DNA of 64,000 nucleotides from positions 3,038,001 to 3,102,000 of the forward strand of contig OZ245013.1 in assembly GCA_965223675.1 (NCBI GenBank), in the 5' to 3' direction. Shown piece by piece: positions 9,488 to 18,464 of this stretch. The translations under genes and the position numbers were made by a program. The notes beneath the pieces were generated by a model. It worked only from the letters and a program-made list of their open reading frames with translations, searched no databases and had not been told where the DNA came from. Source of the stretch: JAGQKC01 sp965223675. GTDB lineage: Bacteria; Nitrospirota; Nitrospiria; Nitrospirales; UBA8639. Positions within the stretch are counted from its first letter, which is position 1. The number at the start of each line of letters is the position of its first letter.

Positions 9488-10198
9488 TTAATTCTTCCCC
9501 CAATCAATAAACCACTGAATTAAAATTATGTGATTCATGGTATTAGGTCCCTTTGTGTTAATCGCCTGATTTTGGTAACCGAAATCCACACTGAGGGAGT
9601 CATTCAGTCTCCGATTGACCCCGATAAAGAATCGGTTTTGATCGAATCCACTGTTGGGACCATTCCTAATGGTATTGACATTGACAAACACCTCGTCATA
9701 AATCACCAATGCCCAGTGCTTGTTGGGTCCAAACGGGATGTCACTTCGTACCATCTCACGAGCGCGAAGCGCTGTTCCTATGGCATTGCGAATAAATCGT
9801 TCCTCAAAACGGGTTCGGCTAAAAATTCTTACTCGTGACAAGGAACGGCGATAGCTCAATTGCTGGTACAACCGGTGTTCATCCCGAAATCGAGGTTCAT
9901 AATTGGTAACCCACGCATAACCTTGCCAGACGGAAAAAGACGGTGAGACTTGATAGCCAATTGCAGGACGAAGAAGAAGTTGATCAATCTCCGACACATT
10001 GTCACCAAACCTCGGATTGACCTCAACCCACCCACGAAAATTACTAGGAAGATGTAATCTATTGTACAAAGGAAACCAAAGTTGCCCATCATGTTCGGTA
10101 GCCGCTCGGGCCATTTCTCCAGAAATCCCTCCGATCAAAACAAAAACCAAGAGGGTAGCCCACATTCGAATCAGTGAGGTCATCTTACAGGTTTTCAA
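9488..10198 (-). CDS. DUF2490 outer-membrane family protein
   Basis: The start is put at TTG 10198-10196: GGAGG lies 8 bases upstream, and the product then begins MKTCKMTSLIRMWATLLVFVLIGG, a signal peptide ending at 'EMARAA'. The frame is open further upstream, to 10273. The mature protein shows the DUF2490 pattern: 'QLWFPLYNRLHLPSNFRGWVE', then 'LLRPAIGYQVSPSFSVWQGY' and the ending 'SVDFGYQNQ...HIILIQWFIDW'. The family is a predicted beta-barrel of unknown function. The gene is convergent with the barrel-like gene at 8.3-9.3 kb. Confidence 0.85.
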   Translation of the reverse strand: MKTCKMTSLIRMWATLLVFVLIGGISGEMARAATEHDGQLWFPLYNRLHLPSNFRGWVEVNPRFGDNVSEIDQLLLRPAIGYQVSPSFSVWQGYAWVTNYEPRFRDEHRLYQQLSYRRSLSRVRIFSRTRFEERFIRNAIGTALRAREMVRSDIPFGPNKHWALVIYDEVFVNVNTIRNGPNSGFDQNRFFIGVNRRLNDSLSVDFGYQNQAINTKGPNTMNHIILIQWFIDWGKN

Positions 10199-10388
10199 GA
10201 GGTTTTCCTCCTTCACTGTGGTGAATGTTAGTGAATACTTTCCCATATTGTATGACAACAACGAACATTTCACATCCTATAAAATCATTCATTGAATAAA
10301 AATTTTTGTGAGCGATTGTTTTGGTTGTGATAGACTCTTCAACTAAGATTCGCGAGTCGCTTGAACGTACTTTTATTGAAAAATCTCT

Positions 10389-11012
10389 GTGTCAGAGTGC
10401 AAATTGATTGTCATTGTTGGTATCGATTTAGCTGGTTCTCCTCGCCGTCCGACGGGCATATGTACTCTGCGAGGCATGAAAGGAAATACACAAATTGTGT
10501 ATAGCGATGAGGAAATTTTAAAGGCTGTTGAACAGGCTAACCCCAACATCGTTCCGATTGACGCCCCATTGAGCCTACCTCCAGGACGCAAGACCATCCA
10601 CGACCGCAAAGGGGGACATCTTCGAGAATGCGATCGCGAACTACAGCGGCGAGGAATCAGATTTTTCCCGATTACGCTTGGCCCAATGCGGATGCTTACG
10701 GAACGAGGGTTACGGCTTAAAGAAAAGATCAAAACAATGGGGCATCACGCTGTTGAATGCTATCCTGGCGCAGCACAAGACATATGGGGGTTACCTCGTC
10801 AACATCACGACCTCAAAGGTCTGTTGCAAGGGCTCAAGAAGTTTGGTATTCGAGGACTATCAGAGGAAAGCACGAGTGACGAGCTCGATGCCGTCACAGC
10901 CGCATTCACTGGACGATGGTTTCTCAAGGGGGATGGAGAAATGCTTGGAGGTGAAGGAGGAATCTTGATACCGAAAGCTCAACCTCTAAAACGGAGGACA
11001 CGTAAAGGGTGA
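10389..11012 (+). CDS. DUF429 protein (predicted RNase H-fold nuclease)
   Basis: A 207-residue product starting at GTG. It opens with 'IVIVGIDLAGSPRRPTGIC', the first acidic strand of the DUF429 family (RNase H-like fold), followed by 'IVPIDAPLSLP', a 'CDRELQRRGIRFFP' motif and 'ECYPGAAQDIWG', all diagnostic. The family is predicted to be a nuclease or nucleotide-binding protein; no substrate is established. Its TGA stop overlaps the GTG of the TfoX_N gene by 4 bases, so the two are translationally coupled. Confidence 0.85.
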   Translation: MSECKLIVIVGIDLAGSPRRPTGICTLRGMKGNTQIVYSDEEILKAVEQANPNIVPIDAPLSLPPGRKTIHDRKGGHLRECDRELQRRGIRFFPITLGPMRMLTERGLRLKEKIKTMGHHAVECYPGAAQDIWGLPRQHHDLKGLLQGLKKFGIRGLSEESTSDELDAVTAAFTGRWFLKGDGEMLGGEGGILIPKAQPLKRRTRKG

Positions 11013-11374
11013 GTGAATTTGTTGAATACCTTAAAGAAGTCTTCGCGCAATTTGGACCAATTCAAAATCGGAAGATGTTTGGTGGATACGGCATCTATTT
11101 TCAAGGAACGATGTTTGGGCTTGTTGCAGATGATACCCTTTACTTGAAGACAGATGGTGAGTTGGTCAAGGAATTTGAAGCGAAGGGGCTAGGACCGTTC
11201 GAATATGACAAAGGCGGCAAAGTGGTCAAAATGTCATACCACATGGCCCCTGATGAAATTTTTGATGATCCAGAAGAGGCTATGATATGGGTTAGACCGT
11301 CCTATGAGGCAGCACTCCGATCAAAGTCCAAGGTTAAACGAAAGTCAAATAAGAGTAAGTCTGTTAAGTTCTAG
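11009..11374 (+). CDS. TfoX N-terminal-domain protein
   Basis: A 121-residue product made of the TfoX_N domain alone: 'FGPIQNRKMFGGYGIYFQGTMFGLV', then 'LYLKTD' and 'MSYHMAPDEIFDD'. The C-terminal helix-hairpin part of full TfoX/Sxy is missing, and a basic Lys/Ser tail follows (KSKVKRKSNKSKSVKF). Full TfoX regulates competence in gammaproteobacteria; short versions are widespread with unknown role. It starts at GTG inside the end of the DUF429 gene. Its 3' end overlaps the convergent sulfite-oxidase-like gene by 11 bases. Confidence 0.85.
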   Translation: MSEFVEYLKEVFAQFGPIQNRKMFGGYGIYFQGTMFGLVADDTLYLKTDGELVKEFEAKGLGPFEYDKGGKVVKMSYHMAPDEIFDDPEEAMIWVRPSYEAALRSKSKVKRKSNKSKSVKF

Positions 11375-12338
11375 CCTCGACACTGATCGCATGCCAATCT
11401 CCCAGCCTCTTCCCTTGCCTGATGCCTTCACCATTGATTGCACGTACCATAACTGTATACTCTCCAGGCTTGGGTATGTGCCATTCGTATGTCCATAATC
11501 TCCACGCATGAGGTGATAACGGAGCGGTTAATGTTACGGGGTGCCATGTGATACCAATATCAGTACTAATTTCCACGGTTTTTATCCCAGATAATCCACC
11601 GTTAGCAATCCCCTGAACCGTATAGGTAGAACTCGTCACTGTTTCGCGATCACCAGGCATATCAATGCGTGCGTGAGGTTTGATCGTGGCATCTTCAGGC
11701 CATCCTTCTCGTTGCCAATATCCACGATAGTCATAATCAACAACCTCGAGTCGTGCGAGCCACTTCACATTCTTCACGCCATATAACCCTGGCACGATGA
11801 CCCGCGCAGGAAACCCATGGTCTGCGGGAAGGGGTACACCATTCATCGTTAAGGCCAACAACACCTCTTCCTCATAAGCACGACTGAGCGGAAAGCTGTC
11901 CGAATAGCCATCAGCCCCATGTAACACAAGATCAATCCCCCTCTGATCTACACCAACTTCATGCAAAAGTTTGTGAAGAGGGATTCCCGTCCACTTCGCA
12001 GTCCCAATTTGTTCCCCTCCTAATGGATTACCAATGCATTCCAGGGTCGCGACCACCGAGACATGAGGACGAGTAAGCAATTCCTCATAGGTCAACGTAA
12101 TCGGACGTTTGACCAGGCCATTGATTGCTAGTTTCCATTGGGAAATATGAATCGCTGGAGTGACATCACTAGAAGTCACATAAAACTCTTCATTGGGAGT
12201 TAAGGGCAGTGGTTTTTTGCCAGCTTTACCAAACAAACTTCCCATAAGACCGGCCTCAACAAATTGACTTTGCCTCCCAACAAGTAGTCCGGCAGTCACA
12301 AGGGACGTGGTGAGGAATGTTCTTCGCGAAACGTTCAT
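11364..12338 (-). CDS. Tat-exported sulfite-oxidase-family molybdoenzyme
   Basis: The start is set at the ATG at 12338 (AGGAAA 4-9 bases upstream), giving 324 residues that begin MNVSRRTFLTTSLV, a twin-arginine signal. The molybdopterin domain follows; the cysteine that binds Mo is C101 in 'LECIGNPLGG', with 'GIPLHKLL' and 'HGFPARVIVPGLYGVKNVKWL' further on. A Mo-co dimerisation (Ig-like) domain covers about 225-320. Family members oxidise sulfite or related S/N compounds in the periplasm, passing electrons to a cytochrome; no haem subunit is adjacent. It lies 93 bp downstream of a thioredoxin-like gene, probably as one operon. Substrate not certain. Confidence 0.88.
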   Translation of the reverse strand: MNVSRRTFLTTSLVTAGLLVGRQSQFVEAGLMGSLFGKAGKKPLPLTPNEEFYVTSSDVTPAIHISQWKLAINGLVKRPITLTYEELLTRPHVSVVATLECIGNPLGGEQIGTAKWTGIPLHKLLHEVGVDQRGIDLVLHGADGYSDSFPLSRAYEEEVLLALTMNGVPLPADHGFPARVIVPGLYGVKNVKWLARLEVVDYDYRGYWQREGWPEDATIKPHARIDMPGDRETVTSSTYTVQGIANGGLSGIKTVEISTDIGITWHPVTLTAPLSPHAWRLWTYEWHIPKPGEYTVMVRAINGEGIRQGKRLGDWHAISVEART

Positions 12339-12431
12339 GATCTTTCCTGTTTGTTCTCGACTCGCTCTTTGGTATTCATTCTCATCGTCACCAACCGTAC
12401 ACACGCTTCATAATTTCCAAAAAATCTTTCA

Positions 12432-12965
12432 CTACTTTTCCTCGAGCAAGCGTTGAATTGCTTTCTCCGTTGTTTCATAGCTTCCTTCGCCAATCTTTGT
12501 GTATTGAATAACTCCTTGCTTATCGATCAAATAGAGCGTCGGCCAGTAGCGATTCTTAAATTTTCGCCAGGTTTTAAAATCATTATCAATCGGCACCGCA
12601 TAAGCCAACTGCTTTTCGTTGATATAATCTTGAACACGACTCACATCATGTTCATATTGAAATTCTGGCGAGTGAATAGCAATGACGACTAAGCCTTGAT
12701 CAACGTATTTCTCATGCCAAGCTTTCACATAAGGTTCGATGTTACGACAGTTCCAACACCCGAATGTCCAGAATTCAACCATGACAACTTTGCCTCGAAG
12801 ATCTGACAAGCGAAGCGGCGCTGAGTTAAGCCACACTGTATTCGTGATCTCAGGTGCTTGGATACCAAGTCCTGCATAGCTAGGTGGAACATTCGTGAAC
12901 CAGAACAACCCACTGACAAAACTCGCAATCAATACTCTCGTCAATCCAAAGACAAGAAGTTTCAT
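12432..12965 (-). CDS. TlpA/ResA-like periplasmic thioredoxin-fold protein
   Basis: The start is the ATG at 12965, preceded by GAGGAG and AAAGGA. The 177-residue protein has an N-terminal hydrophobic export segment (to about residue 31) and a redoxin domain. The active site is C70-W-N-C73 in 'VEFWTFGCWNCRNIEPYV', resembling the DipZ C-terminal/TlpA group. The 'YWPTLYLIDKQGVIQYTKIGEG' segment carries the cis-Pro loop (WPT). It probably reduces or delivers reducing power to periplasmic proteins. It is upstream of the sulfite-oxidase-like gene. Confidence 0.87.
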   Translation of the reverse strand: MKLLVFGLTRVLIASFVSGLFWFTNVPPSYAGLGIQAPEITNTVWLNSAPLRLSDLRGKVVMVEFWTFGCWNCRNIEPYVKAWHEKYVDQGLVVIAIHSPEFQYEHDVSRVQDYINEKQLAYAVPIDNDFKTWRKFKNRYWPTLYLIDKQGVIQYTKIGEGSYETTEKAIQRLLEEK

Positions 12966-13442
12966 TCCTTTACTCCTCTCGTAATTATTCATTTCTAGAA
13001 AAAGACGGCAGATTGTATGCTTGCACGATATCCATCATGAACAGCCTTTCTCATTCATTGCCTATTGTCCCAACAAGTTGGAATTTATTACAGACATAAC
13101 AGATATAAAGCTTTCTCCATGACTCTTGCGCAATTTCTGGATATACCCTCTCTCGCGACGGGTGTGTGGCAGAAAACGGCTTGGCCCTGTTCAGATAGAA
13201 GCATTTCATTTTTTCTCTTTTTCTTTACTAGGCTTGACTTCAGACTCACATATTCGTTCGAGTCCATTTTTTCTAAAGTCACATTCATCTAAATCTCACC
13301 CAATTGCCACAATCTGATCAGTGACAAGGTTGCACTCTCTAGACTCGCTATCCCTAAACCTTATGCATGCGCGGACAAGTCATCGCTTCTTATTTGTTAA
13401 GAAGCTTACGTAATTTTCATGTCTACAAATCCATCCAAAAAA
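12966..13442. other. Intergenic region, no gene supported
   Basis: About 480 bp upstream of the TlpA-like gene. Three short open frames (13065-13317, both strands) overlap each other and have no ribosome-binding site. The minus-strand TACAAT near 13009-13014 could be a -10 box for the TlpA operon, but I see no matching -35. Confidence 0.4.
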
Positions 13443-13685
13443 TTATTTTTTTGAAGGGAGATCCCTTACATGCACTGTCGTTCCTTCATGAACATGAGCC
13501 CTATATATCGTGGGTTCTCCACATGTTTCAAACAATATGACCACAATTCTTATGCTTCGCACGATGGTATCTAAATTGCTCATATCTTGCCTGAAAGTGC
13601 ATTGGACGATTCCCTCCTGATTAAGAACGCCAAGAAGAGTACTACCATTTATCCTCGCGAGAATTTTATGAAGAGCTAAGTTCAT
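13443..13685 (-). CDS. Possible small hypothetical protein
   Basis: An 80-residue ATG frame. The sequence (ALHKILARINGSTLLGVL...) alternates hydrophobic and polar residues like a small globular alpha/beta protein and has two Cys. No ribosome-binding site is visible and I recognise no family. It faces away from the glycan locus that begins at 13801. Confidence 0.38.
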   Translation of the reverse strand: MNLALHKILARINGSTLLGVLNQEGIVQCTFRQDMSNLDTIVRSIRIVVILFETCGEPTIYRAHVHEGTTVHVRDLPSKK

Positions 13686-13800
13686 CCAACACCGATATGT
13701 GAAAACTAATGATTTCTAAAGGCTTCGGTACAAAAAACCATTCTATTCTTTTTTTATCCAATCCGCCGTCACTTCAATTAATCCAGGGGGTGTTTGATTC

Positions 13801-16410
13801 ATGCTTTTTCATGATCCTATTTTATCACTCAACACAGACCGGCATGATGTCTCTTTTAATGCAACGACAGATACGGAACGGCCACGAATTCACGGTAAGT
13901 TTTTGTATAGAGGCGACACGAAGTTGTGGATTCGAGGGGTTACATATGGGACGTTTCGTCCAAATCTAGAAGGAGACTTATTTCCGAATCCTATTGCGGT
14001 GGAACAAGATTTTATTCGAATCTCCTCTCATGGGTTCAATGCCATCCGCACCTACACCCTACCTCCGCGGTGGTTGCTCGATCTCGCTTATCAACACGGC
14101 CTCTTGGTACTTGTTGGTCTTTGGTGGGATCAGTTTGTCACGTTTCTTGATGATAAAAAACTCGTGCACTCTATTAAACGACGAGTACGAGAAGCGATAC
14201 AGCGCTGCGCAGGGCATCCTGCGGTTTTAGCCTATTCCTTAGCCAACGAAATTCCTGCCTCCATTGTACGCTGGTATGCTCAACGCAAAATCGAACGCTT
14301 TCTCGAACAACTCAACACTATCGTAAAGTCCGAAGATCCAGAAGGTCTCGTCACGTATGTGAATTATCCCACAACCGAATACTTAAATTTACCTTTTCTC
14401 GATTTTATTTGTTTTAACGTGTATCTAGAAGATCAAGAGACCCTCTCTGCGTATTTAGCTCGACTTCAAAACATCGCGGGAGATCGTCCATTAGTCCTCG
14501 CTGAAATTGGTTTGGATAGTTTGCGCAATGGTCAGGACAAACAAGCCGAAGTGCTCGATTGGCAGATCCGAACTGTGGGATCGGCCGGCGGGGCTGGGGC
14601 CTTCGCGTTTGCCTGGACAGACGAATGGTATTGTGGTGGTCAAGAAATACATGATTGGGATTTTGGATTAACCGACCGTTTAAGAAACCCCAAGCCAGCG
14701 CTCACTGCCGTAAAAAAAGCATTTCATGCTTTTCCAGTATGCCCTAAGCCAGAATGGCCGACCATTTCTGTCGTCGTGTGCAGTTACAATGGAGCACGCA
14801 CGATTCGAGACTGCCTGGAAGCTCTTCAGCGGCTTGAATACCCGAATTATGAGGTGATCGTCGTGAACGATGGATCAACAGACAATACTGAAGCCATCGC
14901 GATGGAATACCCTTGTCACCTCATTAGCACCACCAATCAGGGGCTAAGCAATGCCCGAAACACAGGGATGCAGGCCGCTCGTGGTGAAATTGTCACTTAT
15001 ACCGATGACGACGCTTATCCCGACCCACATTGGCTGACATATCTTGCCCATATGTTCCTCACCACGTCTCATGCGGCGATCGGAGGTCCCAATCTGCCGC
15101 CCAAAGGAGACGGATGGATAGCAGAATGTGTCGCTCATGCACCCGGTGGCCCCATTCATGTCTTACTTGAAGATCAACTTGCCGAGCATATTCCTGGATG
15201 TAATATGGCTTTTCGAAAAAGTCACCTTCAAGCCATTGGTGGATTCGATCCACAATATCGAACGGCCGGTGACGACGTTGATATTTGTTGGCGTCTGCAA
15301 GAGCAAGGATGGACGATTGGGTTTCACGCTTCCGCCCAAGTGTGGCATCATCGGCGAAATTACATCCGATCCTACTGGAAGCAACAACGTGGCTATGGTC
15401 GAGCCGAAGCGCTCTTAGAAAAAAAATGGCCGCAAAAATACAATGTCGCTGGACATCTGTCTTGGCAAGGACGGCTCTATGGCAAGGGCAGTACGACGGC
15501 ATGCTCATGGAGGACATCGCGCATTTACCATGGTGTATGGGGAAGCGCTCCTTTCCAACTACTGTACCAAGGAAACCCTTCAACAGCTCGCTCAATTGCA
15601 CAAATGCCCGAGTGGAACATTGCCATCTGCGTGCTCGCCACACTGTCCGTCCTCGGATATGTCTGGACGCCTCTTCTCATGGCTCTTCCCCTCTTAGTTG
15701 GAGCACTTGGCGTTAGCGCGTTCTTAGCTCTACAACAAGCGTATCGATGTGTGTTCGAAGTACCGAGCAGCCCGCTTCTTCGAATTCGATCGAAACTGGT
15801 CACGGCCGCATTGCATCTCATCCAACCAATTGCCAGGCTGACAGGACGCTTCTCCTCGGGCTTAACTCCATGGCGAACAAGTCTTTCAAATACCTTGCTC
15901 CTTCCTTCAATTCGCACATTTACGGCATGGAGCGACCTGTGGCAGGCCCCAACAGATCGATTGGAAACGATCGAAAACACGATTCAAGAGAAGAGAATGG
16001 CTGTGTGCCGGGGAGGCAACTTTGACCGATGGGATTTGCATATCAAACCCGGAATACTTGGCGGGAGTCGGATTCGGATGGTGATTGAGGAACATGGACA
16101 AGGCAAGCAACTTATTCATTGCCGCGCATGGCCGACCTACTCGAAAATCGCTCTTTCATGTGTCGTGGCACTTGGACTATTCGGCGCGTGGGCATTTTTA
16201 GATCATGCATGGATCCTTGGCATCTTGCTAATCGCCTCTTCTCTTTTTCTCCTGTTAAGGATCGTACAAGAGTACTCCTCCGCTGCGATTGCGGCTAAGG
16301 AAGGATTGATGGCCAGTATTGCGTGTAAGGCTGTAGATGAACGAATCGTTCAAGAGAAACAAGAGAAAGATGAACCTTTGTTTTCTGAGCCGGCAGTCGC
16401 TATAGACTAG
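13801..16410 (+). CDS. Glycoside hydrolase (GH2/GH5-like)-GT2 glycosyltransferase fusion
   Basis: An 869-residue two-enzyme fusion. Residues 30-310 form a TIM-barrel glycosidase-like domain: 'RGVTYGTF' near the start, the acid/base pair N149-E150 in 'LANEI' and a nucleophile-like E235 in 'VLAEIG', the clan GH-A layout. Residues 321-545 are a family-2 glycosyltransferase: 'ISVVVCSYNG', D357 in 'VVNDGSTDNT', the metal-binding D402-D404 in 'YTDDDAYPD' and the base region D491-D492 in 'GDDVDICWR'. TM helices at about 604-645 and two more near 785-820 anchor it in the inner membrane, followed by a cytoplasmic-type charged tail. The start has AGGGGG upstream. It leads a same-strand locus with an ABC exporter. 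Whether the barrel hydrolyses, transglycosylates or only binds glycan is unknown. Confidence 0.85.
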   Translation: MLFHDPILSLNTDRHDVSFNATTDTERPRIHGKFLYRGDTKLWIRGVTYGTFRPNLEGDLFPNPIAVEQDFIRISSHGFNAIRTYTLPPRWLLDLAYQHGLLVLVGLWWDQFVTFLDDKKLVHSIKRRVREAIQRCAGHPAVLAYSLANEIPASIVRWYAQRKIERFLEQLNTIVKSEDPEGLVTYVNYPTTEYLNLPFLDFICFNVYLEDQETLSAYLARLQNIAGDRPLVLAEIGLDSLRNGQDKQAEVLDWQIRTVGSAGGAGAFAFAWTDEWYCGGQEIHDWDFGLTDRLRNPKPALTAVKKAFHAFPVCPKPEWPTISVVVCSYNGARTIRDCLEALQRLEYPNYEVIVVNDGSTDNTEAIAMEYPCHLISTTNQGLSNARNTGMQAARGEIVTYTDDDAYPDPHWLTYLAHMFLTTSHAAIGGPNLPPKGDGWIAECVAHAPGGPIHVLLEDQLAEHIPGCNMAFRKSHLQAIGGFDPQYRTAGDDVDICWRLQEQGWTIGFHASAQVWHHRRNYIRSYWKQQRGYGRAEALLEKKWPQKYNVAGHLSWQGRLYGKGSTTACSWRTSRIYHGVWGSAPFQLLYQGNPSTARSIAQMPEWNIAICVLATLSVLGYVWTPLLMALPLLVGALGVSAFLALQQAYRCVFEVPSSPLLRIRSKLVTAALHLIQPIARLTGRFSSGLTPWRTSLSNTLLLPSIRTFTAWSDLWQAPTDRLETIENTIQEKRMAVCRGGNFDRWDLHIKPGILGGSRIRMVIEEHGQGKQLIHCRAWPTYSKIALSCVVALGLFGAWAFLDHAWILGILLIASSLFLLLRIVQEYSSAAIAAKEGLMASIACKAVDERIVQEKQEKDEPLFSEPAVAID

Positions 16411-16506
16411 TTCCACGCTTTGTGTTCGATGTCTGTTGTTGTTCTAGAAGGCATGCACACAATTGAGGTGCAAAACTATGTAACTCTTCACGATTGACGA
16501 GAATTT

Positions 16507-18381
16507 ATGAAACGAACCGATGCGTCAGACATCATTCAACAACTCAGCACTTGGAAACTTTCGATCTGGCTTCTTCGTGTCTGTGGAGGACAAGAAGGAA
16601 TCAAAATCGTCCTTGGAGTGTTGGTACTCCTGAGTGGCTCAGTCTTTGCGCTCCTTCAGCCATGGCCATTGAAACTCGTCGTCGATACGGTGCTAGGCAA
16701 CCATGATGTCCCTGTCGTGCTTAGGGACTTCACAACCTTCATTTCAGAACTAACTCCATCCGCTCTTTTCGACCAAAAAATTCTACTGTTACTTATCCTC
16801 TGTGTCGGAATCCTGCTCATCCAATTCTTCATGGGTGCCCTGACTGTCCTGAGCACGTATATTCTCGTGGCCATAGGTCTTCGCATGGTCTTCAAACTCC
16901 GATGTCGCCTTTTTAACCATCTTCAGAGATTATCGCTCGCTTTCCATGACACCACGACGGTTGGTGACTCTCTGTATCGAGTGACTTGGGACACTTACTG
17001 CGTTCAAGCGCTATTTAATAGCGGCCTCATCCCAGCATTAACAGCTTCCTTCACCCTCTTGGGAATTGCGGGGATCATGCTGTTTGTTGATTGGTTACTG
17101 ACCCTCGTCGCTTTGGCCATTGGGATCCCGCTTTTGATTCTAATCCAAAAACTGGACCAACCCATGCGAGACGGGTCTCTTCGCGCAGCGCAGCGTGACA
17201 GTGACATCAGCACGCGAGTCCAGGAAACGTTGTCATCTATACGTGCCGTTCAAGCATTCGGACGAGAAGCTGATGAGAGCCAACGATTCGGCCGTCACGC
17301 AGATGCAAGTCTTCGAGCCAAGTTACGCTTGACGGTCTTACAGAGTGGATCACAAGCTATCGTCGGGTTACTCCTTGCCGTCGGTACGGCTGCAGTAATG
17401 GGTATCGGGGCATGGCGAGTTCTTCAAGGTGTACTGAGCGTTGGCGACATCGTACTACTGGTTTCTTATTTAGCCATGTTGTACAAACCACTCGAAACAT
17501 TGGCTTACACTGCCGCAACCGTTCAGAGTGCTGCAGCGGGTGCCGGGAGAGTCTTTAGTATTCTTGAGCAAACTCCAGAAGTCGCGGACCAGGCTGAAGC
17601 CGTTCCTCTTTCTGGAAAAACAGCCGGCCCTATTATCTTTGATCATGTGAGCTTTGCCTACCAAACAGGAAAACAGGTCCTAAGAGATATTTGCTTGAGA
17701 ATTCCAGCAGGGCAGACCGTGGCACTCGTCGGCCATTCTGGTGCGGGCAAGACCACTCTGGTTAATCTTGTCATGCGCTTTTACGATCCGACAGAAGGCC
17801 ATCTTCGGCTCAATGCTCACAACCTTCGAAGCCTCACGCTTGAGTCTTTACGCCAAAACATCGCCCTAGTCCTACAGGAACCCGTTTTATTCTGCTCAAC
17901 CGTACGTGAAAATATTGCATACGGACGCCCTGAAGCTCGTAATGACGAAATTGAAGCCGCTGCGCAAGCGGCAGGCGCTCATGATTTTATTCAATCGCTT
18001 CCGAATGGTTATGAAACTCAAATCGGAGAGCGAGGCGTCACCTTATCAGGTGGACAACGACAACGTCTCTCGATTGCGCGTGCGTTCTTGAAAGATGCTC
18101 CCATCTTGATCTTAGATGAACCAACGAGTGCGTTAGATTCGACAACTGAACAACAGATACTTACCGCTCTTCAGCGGCTCATGAAAGATCGAACAACATT
18201 GGTCATCGCTCATCGGTTATCAACCGTTCGCGATGCGAACCAAATCGTGGTCCTTCGAGAAGGCAAAATCGTCGAACGTGGGACACACTCCCAACTCGTG
18301 AATTTAGAGGGACATTATGCACGACTCTACTGCACGCAGGTTGGGGTTGAGTCTTCCGTCACCAGCGAAGTTCAAACCTAA
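16507..18381 (+). CDS. MsbA-type ABC exporter (fused permease-ATPase)
   Basis: A 624-residue half-transporter that works as a homodimer. The six-TM type I exporter domain covers about 35-345. The ATPase domain has Walker A at 409-416 (GHSGAGKT), signature LSGGQ at 513-517, Walker B ending D537-E538, and H-loop H569. Relatives move lipids, glycolipids or oligosaccharides across the inner membrane. It lies between the GH-GT fusion and the kinase gene, so the likely cargo is the glycan or glycolipid made by this locus. The basic start (MKRTDASD) has only a weak GAGA upstream. Confidence 0.93.
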   Translation: MKRTDASDIIQQLSTWKLSIWLLRVCGGQEGIKIVLGVLVLLSGSVFALLQPWPLKLVVDTVLGNHDVPVVLRDFTTFISELTPSALFDQKILLLLILCVGILLIQFFMGALTVLSTYILVAIGLRMVFKLRCRLFNHLQRLSLAFHDTTTVGDSLYRVTWDTYCVQALFNSGLIPALTASFTLLGIAGIMLFVDWLLTLVALAIGIPLLILIQKLDQPMRDGSLRAAQRDSDISTRVQETLSSIRAVQAFGREADESQRFGRHADASLRAKLRLTVLQSGSQAIVGLLLAVGTAAVMGIGAWRVLQGVLSVGDIVLLVSYLAMLYKPLETLAYTAATVQSAAAGAGRVFSILEQTPEVADQAEAVPLSGKTAGPIIFDHVSFAYQTGKQVLRDICLRIPAGQTVALVGHSGAGKTTLVNLVMRFYDPTEGHLRLNAHNLRSLTLESLRQNIALVLQEPVLFCSTVRENIAYGRPEARNDEIEAAAQAAGAHDFIQSLPNGYETQIGERGVTLSGGQRQRLSIARAFLKDAPILILDEPTSALDSTTEQQILTALQRLMKDRTTLVIAHRLSTVRDANQIVVLREGKIVERGTHSQLVNLEGHYARLYCTQVGVESSVTSEVQT

Positions 18382-18464
18382 TTCGACACGTTTGACATGT
18401 CTATCGCGGGAAGTGGTTTTCCTTACTGCAAGACAATGACAACTCATCACTTACACCATGGCTC

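Noticed and set aside
15059..15980. Long minus-strand frames inside the GH-GT fusion gene
   Set aside because: They are shadows of the coding strand; the plus frame has full GT2 motifs over the same bases.
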